Made by a program: the position numbers and the translations under genes. Below the pieces are notes generated by a model that saw only the letters and a list, made by a program, of their open reading frames with translations, did no database searches and had not been told where the DNA came from. This document shows positions 56,392 through 64,000 of a DNA stretch of 64,000 bases, in pieces. Positions within the stretch are counted from its first letter, which is position 1; every line of letters begins with the position of its first letter. Source of the DNA: Chlamydoabsidia padenii (taxonomy: Eukaryota > Mucoromycota > Mucoromycetes > Mucorales > Cunninghamellaceae); contig JAIWND010000019.1 of the NCBI GenBank assembly GCA_025330725.1, positions 434,001-498,000 on the forward strand, given 5' to 3'.

Positions 56392-59300
56392 ATGACCTCA
56401 CTTCTTCTGTGGTACACTTGTTTACTATTCCTCTCCTTTATAAATGCATATGAAGATTCTAACGAAGGCTCACTCTTGCACGAGATGGTTGAAGAAGCCA
56501 GCAATTCTTCTCTTCTTTGGGGCACTTATCGACCTAATCTTTACTTTGGTACACGACCTCGACTTCCCGAATCTCTCATGACCGGACTCATGTGGTTTGA
56601 CGGTAGTCACTTTCAAGGCTTTCAACGTAAGTAATTAGGAATATGGAGGGGGCAGGTTGGACTAACGACTCTTTTGTAATGATGATCTCACTTACATGGA
56701 CGTGTCATCATCACCACTAGGACTCCGACATTCTTGTGAACAACACGATGGATTAACAGGTTATGGATATCAGAAACACAATGGAAGAAACTATGCCAAA
56801 CAGAAACTTAACGATGGTCCCAGTAATATTGAAATCACTACAGAATTCATCAAGGTACCTGGTGGCCGATATGGTAAGTAGATAAACCTCTTTTTCAACC
56901 TAAAGCCTGAACTCACTCTTTCTTTTATTTTATAGGTGGTGACTGGGCTGTCAGAATTCATGGTCGACCAATTCAACCTCAAGGTAATGCATAAAGGGGA
57001 TTTTTGAACAAGGATACTCATATAGCCACTTCTTTATTTCTAGCCCCTTCCTCAACAAGTGCGCTCTTCTACTTTGGTCTTGAAGGTAGTGGCAGTATGG
57101 ATATTGTCAGCAAAATATCATCAAAGGTAAAGTCTGAAAAATTGTATACATTTACTAACAGTTTATTTTCTTCAGGGTCTTTTGTCACCTGTGCAACTGG
57201 AAGGGGATACCCCTGATTTGGGCGATTTCGAAATTGAAATTGTTGATAGTTCATCCAATGACTATTATCAGGATGGCATTGATCAAGACTTGACAAGAAC
57301 TCAATGGATGGGTCTCAAGGTCCCAGAAGGAAACGTCTGGAAGGCAAAAGGTAACAAAAAAGAAAATGGAATCCTAGATGACTAAACTTTTCTTTCTATA
57401 GACATCGTGGCTCAACATCTTTTGGATACTGGCCGATCAAAAGTCCAACCTGGTGCTGAACAAGATCTTTTTACTCGTCCTCATGCTTACTTTACTCTGG
57501 CCAATCAACTTGTGGAAGAAGAAGGTGAAGTGGCCAACTTTTATGCTTTCCAGAAAGTATTCCGTGGCGAATTCCAGGTAGGATACTCTAACAATCATGA
57601 TCCAACGTTAATCACAACTCATCCTCTTTTAAACCTTAGTTTGATGTCATCTACCGATCTGTGGATTCTAATAATGGGTTATCAAGTAAGTTTGAAACTA
57701 TCATCACTTGTATGAATATTTTACTAATCATTTTTTATTTTTATAAAGGCAAATCTCTCGAGAATGAATTTGATGAAAAAGAGCATGTCTTTGACGCTCA
57801 ATTCGAACAAAAATTCCACTTGCAAGAAAAAGGATTCTCACAAGAACAAATATCCTTTGGACAATTCCTACTCAGCAATCTTTTGGGTGGTATTGGTTAC
57901 TTTTATGGCTCGGCTGTGGTTGATCGATCTCACTCTCCTATGCAAGATGAAGAAACCTTTGCTGGTGAAGCCATTCGACCTCAATTTACCTCGCCTCAGT
58001 CACTCTTCTCTGCCTCACCCAGTCGACCCTTTTTCCCTCGTGGATTTTACTGGTAAGATGACAACAACAATGTCCCTTCACACGTACTTTACTAGACTCC
58101 TTTTTTTTTTTTTTTACTTTATGATAGGGATGAAGGCTTCCATCAATTGGTGATTGGGAACTGGGATAATGATCTTAGGTAATGGTAAATGGATAAAATG
58201 TACATTAGATCTAACTGTAACCTCCTTTTGTATTTATTATTAGTCTCGATATTATCAAATCTTGGGTGTCCTCTATTGATGAAAACGGATGGGTGGCTCG
58301 TGAACAGATATTAGGTGATGAAGCTCGAAGCAAGGTGCCTGCCGAATTCCAAACTCAATTCCCACATTATGCCAATCCACCTACATTATATCTTGCGATC
58401 AAGCGATATGTTGACAGATTAAAGGAACACAGACAATCTGGACTTTTGGCTGGTACTCGTAGCAACACAATGTCATCCTCTGCTTTTGGTGAGGATCATT
58501 TACCAAACATTCATCTGGAACATCAAGGTCTTGGCCACAATTGGCTCCGCTCTGTTTACCCAAGTCTTCGACGAAACTGGAACTGGTTCCGACAAACTCA
58601 ACGTGGTCATTTGCAATCCTTTGGTCGATCGCCTCCTAATAGTGAAGAAGCTTATCGTTGGCGCGGACGTACTCCGGATCATACTTTAACTTCTGGTTTG
58701 GATGACTATCCTCGTGGTGAACCTCCTAATATTGGTGAATTACATGTGGATCTCTTGTCATGGATGGCCTTTGCCACTGAATTACTCAAGGATATCGCTA
58801 CCGACATTGACATTGATGGAGATCTTCAACAAGATATCGAAGAATACAAGTTGGTGGAGAAGAACATGTTGGACAACTTGGATGCTCTTCATTGGAGTGA
58901 TGCTGATCAAGCCTATTGTGATCAAACGGCGGAAAATGAAGGTAAGGGGGGAAAAAAAGATCGTAAAAACACAACTCTACTAACTAATCTAACCCAATAC
59001 GTTAGGCCGAACTTCTCTTGTTTGTCATAAAGGTTACATCACTTTGTTTCCCATGGTATTGGGTCTTTTGCCACCAGACTCTCCAAAATTAGGCAGTATT
59101 CTCGACATGATCGAAAATGAACAAGAATTATGGTCTCCATTTGGTTTACGGTCATTATCTGCATCTGATCCGTATTACAAGACTGGCGAAGTGTACTGGC
59201 GTGGTCCTATCTGGATGAATCTCAATTATCTCACATTACAAAGTTTGCATAATGTAAGTATTGGTGATAACATGCCCCCCCCATTTTTTTTGTCACAAGA

Positions 59301-59609
59301 ATACTAACTCCTTTGGGGGTTTCTTACTTGTAGAACTATATGAATACACCTGGACCCTATCAAGAACAAAGCAAGACGATTTATACCAATTTGCGAAATA
59401 ACTTGATCTCCACCGTATTCAAGGTAAGAAGAGGAAGGGGAAAAGTAAACCAAAAAACAGAGACTAACTATATATTTCTATTGTAGGACTATCAAAAAAC
59501 AGGCTACGTTTGGGAACAATACTCGGACGAAACTGGTGAAGGTTTACGAAGTCATCCATTTACCGGTTGGACTAGTCTCATTTTGTTGATGATGGCGGAA
59601 ATCTATTGA
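56392..59609 (+). CDS. CWH41-like: ER mannosyl-oligosaccharide glucosidase (glucosidase I, GH63)
   Basis: Thirteen exons: 56392-56626, 56721-56873, 56936-56983, 57044-57126, 57176-57350, 57402-57577, 57640-57685, 57749-58052, 58128-58178, 58244-58941, 59006-59253, 59334-59423 and 59487-59609; 809 residues. A signal sequence or anchor ([17 protein letters not shown]) is followed by [29 protein letters not shown], typical of glucosidase I. GH63 catalytic-domain motifs are [24 protein letters not shown] (split over two introns), [44 protein letters not shown] and GRS-like [23 protein letters not shown]. The enzyme removes the outermost glucose from Glc3Man9GlcNAc2 on new glycoproteins in the ER. 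The exon holding WDEGFHQ is only 51 nt. Confidence 0.95.
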
Positions 59610-59995
59610 AACAATATCTTCCTTGACTAGATTAGAATAGTATTATACAATGGTGAATTGTCTTTACTTTGCTTAAATAAAAAAGACAGATACACATATA
59701 TCTTACTTGTGGTGTGTATCACTTCTCAATGTCATTGTGCAGGCATCACCACGTGGTTTTGGGCGAATTACTGTTTTTATCTTTAACATGAACATGCCGC
59801 GCCCTGTCTGTCATCATATGATGCTACCGATTTTTTTTTTTTTTTTTGGCCACATGTAGTGTAACAGTGAGTCAGGGAAAATTATCAAGGTTTATCACAG
59901 AGACTAATTTAGTGATAAATGGAGAAGCAACGGTTATTCTTAGTCGGTCACCTAGTGTATGCGTAGTACTTATTAAAAGATGACTGATTGATTCG

Positions 59996-60032
59996 GTAAA
60001 ACAATAAACCCCTCCCCGGTTTATTGTTTTAC
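59996..60032. repeat. Perfect 15-bp inverted repeat with 7-nt loop
   Basis: The left arm GTAAAACAATAAACC at 59996-60010 and right arm GGTTTATTGTTTTAC at 60018-60032 are exact reverse complements around CCTCCCC. It could form a hairpin or be the end-to-end remnant of a small element. Confidence 0.8.
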
Positions 60033-60138
60033 ATGTGGCATGGCTCATATAGTGCTAAGTGTATCCAGTGGGTAAAAGTAGGCTCGGATGTTGTAATAAG
60101 GGAATGGCTAGGTACACGGAATTTGGTATTCGGTGTTT

Positions 60139-60575
60139 GAAAATGAAGTTTCCTTCCGTCTAATCTTCGTTGCAAAGGACAGGTAAAAGTCATCGCAAGC
60201 CTGAACATACCGACACAAGGGTCTTGAAGCTTGGCTTTTGCGGCGACTTATATTGGAAATATGCTATAGTGTCCACATCGCTACTTTAATCATTAGCATC
60301 TGTTGACAATGGAGCGAGTAGAGCCCTTTCCAAATCTTAGCAGAAGCAGGCGGGATCTGAAAATGAAGTCTGGTTCCTCTTTGTACCTTTTTTTTTTTTT
60401 TTTTTCTTACAAAGGACAGGTAAAAGTCATCGCAAGCCTAAGCATACCGACACAAGAGTCTTGGACCTTGGCTTTTGCGGTGACTTATGTTGGAAATATA
60501 CCATAGTATTCACAAGGCCACTTTAATCATTAGCATCTGTTGACATTTGAGCGAGTAGTGCTCTTCCAAAATTCC
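60139..60575 (+). repeat. Diverged near-tandem duplication, two copies of about 200 bp
   Basis: Copy 1 lies at about 60139-60340 and copy 2 at about 60358-60575, in the same orientation. The best block starts AAAGGACAGGTAAAAGTCAT at 60174 and 60411 and includes GGCTTTTGCGG.GACTTAT, TTGGAAATAT and ACTTTAATCATTAGCATCTG in both. By eye most positions agree in the core. Copy 2 has a T17-type insertion near 60389. No long open frame spans either copy. Confidence 0.8.
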
Positions 60576-61439
60576 GTGCGCCTGACATTTTACTCTTAGG
60601 CCTTTATATTTTCAGGGTGTGGTGTCCCAATCGTCGGTGTTTCAACTCCAAGGAGTGTTGACTGTACATACAGTACATCTGATTAAGGAACAACGGAATT
60701 TGAAAGATATACGAACTCTACACTCTCGGGATCTTGGTAGAAGATAAGTTGTCCATCTCTATTGAAGCAAGGACGAAATTAACCTATACCATTTGTTTTT
60801 GCATAGGCTTTGAAGTTAAAATCTACTTCATGCATCTCCTCGGTGAAGGCGTCTTCAAAAATGATTCAGCTATGGCAAGCGCGCCTTATTTCTCGTCCTT
60901 CGTACTTTGGGTCATTTCCTGTTTTGTTTAAAGCGGTTATAAAGGTGAAGACTGTGGCCGTCAACATTGCCAAAAAAAAAAAAAAAAAATTGAAGTTTTA
61001 ACTGGAAAAAGCATAAAGAAAACGACAAATCACCAGCTCTTCCACTGATCCTTCACCATCATGGAAGCGAAGCAAAATGACGTAGGCAACATCGTGTCCT
61101 GTTCCACACCTGGATCTGTTAGCGAATGGGTTGTGCTGGTAAAGCGGGATGTCTGGTATGTTGAAGCATTAATGTGGATCTACCTAGTCTTGGGCATGTT
61201 GCATGCGTCACCAGTTACGGCGCTCCATTTGATTCTTGGGGATAGATCATGAAGTACAATATTTATGGGAACTTTATTGTAAGTAAAGAAAGAAAAAAAA
61301 AAAACAAGAAAAGACAAGGTGTTTAATCGTATTTCTTCTGGGCGTAGGCTTTGGCTTCTTGCTGGTTGTTGCATACTTGTTTTATGTAATGTGGCAAGGA
61401 ACGGCGTGAATGGAAATATTATCTCCAACACCTACTTGG

Positions 61440-61760
61440 ATCGACGACGACGGACTAGGTTTTCAACTTTTGCGACGGAGGCACAACAATGAATGGCAAG
61501 ATACGAATCTATGGCGGAATGCTTTGGCTACACTCCTGTGGAAATGGTGGAAGTACTACAAGTTGTGTTGGAAGATCAAGCTTTTAGTTGGTATACTCGG
61601 CTTCAGCGTACTATCAAGAAGGTCTGGATGGCTCTGAGAGGCAAATCCATACATCAATATAATGAAGACTCAAATCCAATTATGGTGGCTGTTGACGAAC
61701 TCAAGTTAATCAAGCAAGAAGAAATGGCGATTGGTGGACTGGCTTCTTTTATATTATAAC
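61440..61760 (+). pseudogene. Possible retrotransposon gag fragment (relic)
   Basis: The frame from 61493 reads MARYESMAECFGYTPVEMVEV, then LEDQAFSWYTRL, then VWMALRGKSIHQYNED and later AVDELKLIKQEEMA. The order of an aromatic segment, A-x-x-W-Y, W-x-x-L and K-Q-x-E is like Ty3/gypsy gag proteins. In frame upstream, TRFSTFATEAQQ is cut by a TGA just before the ATG, and the frame ends at 61759 with no zinc knuckle or polymerase. If real it is a short decayed piece. A chance open frame cannot be excluded. Confidence 0.3.
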
Positions 61761-62820
61761 AGTAGTGTTTATTATATTGTCATATTGTGTTGGTTATTAT
61801 TCCTTTTCCCCCCCCATAGACCATCTAGTAAATATCTATATAATCTTATTAAATAAAAGTACTTATCATATTCACTACCATTTAATGTCTTATAATTTGA
61901 CAGGACTAATGAACTTTTGACGTACAGCTAATTACCCAATTACATTATACGATTTTTTGCTGGACTTCTCATTCCCATATATGGATTTGAAAGGTGGTGG
62001 GGGGGTTTTTTTTTTTTTACAATAACCTTGATGCATCTACATGTCTTGATTTTATCTATCACGAAAAAAAAACACGATTTATCTTGTAAATTGCACGATG
62101 GCACGATGGATCAGGTATAATCAAGATTGCAGTGAAATCCACATTTATGCAAAACTTTGACCCCTGACAGAAAGAATGATATATAAGGATTGAAAGAGAG
62201 GTGGGTGGGCTTTCCTATAATTAGGTCTTGAATTGGAATCCCGTGCGCCGCTGTCTTCCATTCATCCATCCCGTTCCGATTTGCTGGATGAAGGATGTTT
62301 TGACACATCTTGCTACGGTTCGATATGCGGGAATTGAATTGTTCGTCTGCATATGAATTCTTTTGTATTTCACATTCCGACCGCTCACTCACTTGGACTA
62401 CCATAGCTCTCTAAGCAACTAATTCAAGAGACATCAGGAGACGATTGTGGGGGATCTTGGTCATGTCGGACTTTTTCCAGTCCTCATGGCAAATGCATAT
62501 ACTTTTTCTTTTCTTTACCGAGGTATGTATGACCGCCTTTTTGTGTGTAGATCCTGTAAAGTGACAGTTGGTCCCTGATTAAAATAAAAATCAATGAATC
62601 ATTGTGTGACACACCAATATCCGCCACATGTGAAGCCAACATGAGATTGAGTCATCCCATATATACCATCATTGACAAAGATTATTACGAGTAAACACTT
62701 TATTAAGATAAAAATCGAAGACATATACATAACAAAAAACAAGTATGAAGGTAGATTAAAAAAGAGGGAGAGAGGGGAGAAGAGGGGGGGGGGAAGACTA
62801 TACTAAACCCAGGATGTCCA

Positions 62821-64000
62821 TTAGCATTGTCGTTTCAAATTGTCGTCCTTTACCAGATCTACAGAAGCACGACGTTTGTTGCTATGACTGGTAACTTCGT
62901 CTTCGTCATCAGGGATTTCCGGCATCAAGAGTGAACCATCGCCAGGATATTTGTAAACGGAAGGTGCAGTAGTATTAGGTGATGTGGCAGGATTGTTGAC
63001 AGTGGATGATGTGGTTGCTGTTGTTGTGGAAGAAGAGATGGATGTTCCGTCTTGATCATTATCATCATACTAAAGATAATATTGGTGAGTTTGTCCCCTT
63101 TATGCCACACACACACACACACACACACACTTTTTTATTATTATTACCTTATTGTCCAAAGCAGGGATCGCCATTGTATTGTGAATCATTTGAATGAATT
63201 CACCAATATTCTTTTCAAAGTTTTCCAAAGGATAACGTTTTGCCAATTTACTAAAGTGATCATGTAAACTAATATCCTTGTTAATGTCCAAAAACTAGAC
63301 AAGAGAGAGAGAGAGAAGAGATGAGTAAAGAATTATAATCATTGTTGATACCTTACTTCTTTTTCCCGTTCACGGACTTGAGTTTTGAATAGGTACATTG
63401 TTCGAGTCTTTGGAAAGAGCAAATGATGATCTGCAGCCTTGACCCCCCAATCATCGTCCTCCACATCGTCCTCTTCGTCGTCGTCCTCTTCGTCGTCGTC
63501 ATTGCCATGGTTGTGTTGATGAGTTGGTGTGTCCGGTTCGTCTTCATCTTCCACATCGCCATAAGAGAATATTTCATAAATAGATTCCAAGCCAGTTTGC
63601 ATATCACATAGGTACCGTTCGATAGCCGCCTGAGTCAACAATTCCAAAAACAAGTCGTACCATCTTGGTGGCATACCACCTCCCATCACTTTTTGTCCAG
63701 CAAAAATCAAAGGTTTCTTGTTATTGTCGTCGCCATTCTGTTTTCCTTGTTCATTGTCATCATCAGAGGTCGCTTCTAGAGTTTGTCGTAACATATCCGC
63801 ACTTGTCTTTAAAAAGGTAGGTATAGCTTCCACCAATCCAGGTGGTAAAACCAAAGGTGAGGAATTCTTGTTGCTGTTGTTGTTATTATTATTGTCCTGA
63901 CAACAAGTGACACATCGTTGTAATCTGTGTCGTCGACAATAACTCGGTTTAATCATATGTGACCATCGACAAAGATTAGTTGTATCATTATTATCATCAT
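62821..64000 (-). CDS. Unrecognised acidic protein, 5' end outside window
   Basis: Three exons seen, read leftward: up to the edge at 64000 through 63357, then 63294-63148 and 63069-62821. The frame stays open past the ATG at 63956 to the window edge, so the start is unknown. The visible part has a Cys/His/Arg-rich beginning (LCRWSHMIKPSYCRRHRLQRCVTCC), an N-run, a helical region PPGLVEAIPTFLKTSADMLRQTLEA, then MPPRWYDLFLELLTQAAIERYLCD, a 30-residue Asp/Glu run, LLFPKTRTMYLFKTQVREREKEF and FSKLAKRYPLENFEKNIGEFIQM. The C-terminus is low complexity with KRRASVDL. The clustered cysteines could bind zinc. I do not recognise the family; the middle segments look conserved rather than low complexity. 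The intron at 63070-63147 contains an (AC)12-type microsatellite. Confidence 0.6.
63106..63130 (+). repeat. (AC)n microsatellite in an intron
   Basis: About 12 AC units near 63106-63130 within the second visible intron of the unrecognised minus-strand gene. Confidence 0.85.

Larger units (their letters stand above)
59610..62820. other. 3.2-kb gene-poor stretch with repeats and possible transposon relics
   Basis: No intact gene was recognised. It starts with the glucosidase I 3' UTR (AAATAAAAAAG near 59676), then a perfect inverted repeat at 59996-60032, a diverged direct duplication at about 60139-60575, a gag-like relic around 61490-61760, G/T homopolymer junctions near 61998-62019 and A/T-rich sequence to the next gene. 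The concentration of decayed features suggests an old insertion site. Confidence 0.55.

Noticed and set aside
60640..60860. Possible antisense transposase fragment (EEMHEVDFNFKAYAKTNG-like)
   Set aside because: Resembles FAR1/MULE-type sequence only faintly and is cut by stops; insufficient to annotate.
62111..62404. 97-codon open frame on the minus strand
   Set aside because: No recognised motif, no splice context, in a decayed gene-poor stretch.

Overview
The window is nuclear DNA of a filamentous fungus, most probably an early-diverging one of the Mucoromycota (Mucorales-like). The reasons are compact genes with many short introns (about 50-100 nt, GTAAGT donors, TAG acceptors, CTAAC/CTAAT-type branch sequences), fungal pathway genes (homocitrate synthase, GPAT-like acyltransferase, RhoGAPs, EI24/RRT8-type membrane protein), very long T/A homopolymers in introns and leaders, and no bacterial operon structure. 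The species call is inference. No tRNA, rRNA, CRISPR array or intact transposon was recognised. I rebuilt gene models by hand from splice sites and reading phase. Apart from the three models with an open or uncertain 5' end (the two edge genes and the EI24-like gene), every multi-exon model sums to a whole number of codons from a start ATG to a stop.

Layout. 0-7 kb: 3' end of HBS1 (ribosome rescue GTPase), an O-fucosyltransferase-like type II membrane protein and a YANK/STK32-like kinase, all on +. 7-11.5 kb: a divergent glutamine synthetase, a tetraspanin and an EI24/RRT8-like protein on -. 12-15.2 kb: PKA catalytic subunit and a PC-esterase/TBL-like protein on +. 15.4-17.6 kb: fatty-acid elongase and a secreted EF-hand protein on -. 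17.8-21 kb: RhoGAP protein and homocitrate synthase on +. 22.4-27.4 kb: PSP1-domain protein (-), Nudix protein (+), kanadaptin-like FHA protein (-). 27.7-34 kb: DPBB/RlpA-like secreted protein, PPC decarboxylase, SH3-EH protein and a hexokinase-like protein on +. 34.4-38.2 kb: DUF2408-like protein and GPAT-like acyltransferase on -. 38.4-43.2 kb: mitochondrial Era GTPase and DUS3 on +. 43.9-48.7 kb: G-alpha, a second RhoGAP protein and a small hypothetical on -. 49.3-59.6 kb: BRO1/ALIX, a second G-alpha, mitochondrial uL29 and ER glucosidase I on +. 59.6-62.8 kb: a gene-poor stretch with a diverged duplication, a perfect inverted repeat and a possible gag relic. 62.8-64 kb: an unrecognised gene running off the right edge on -.

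Functional links. There is a concentration of signalling genes: two 353-residue G-alpha subunits 8 kb apart, a PKA catalytic subunit, an STK32-like kinase, two RhoGAPs and a tetraspanin. Housekeeping genes cover translation quality control and the mitoribosome (HBS1, Era, uL29m, DUS3), glycoprotein processing (glucosidase I, O-fucosyltransferase), lipid synthesis (elongase, GPAT) and CoA/lysine metabolism. These are neighbours, not operons.

Most notable observations. (1) Six-nucleotide microexons occur in two genes (glutamine synthetase and one G-alpha), each supplying exactly the two residues the family alignment needs; the same G-alpha has a 15-nt exon carrying most of the P-loop. (2) Several enzyme homologues have lost key catalytic residues: a hexokinase with Ser in place of the catalytic Asp, a PC-esterase with neither the GDS Ser nor the DxxH His, and a glutamine synthetase with an altered DGSSTGQA motif. 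(3) A motif of the form TTTnAAATCCCG / CGGGatTTgAAA recurs in front of many of the genes and in some introns.
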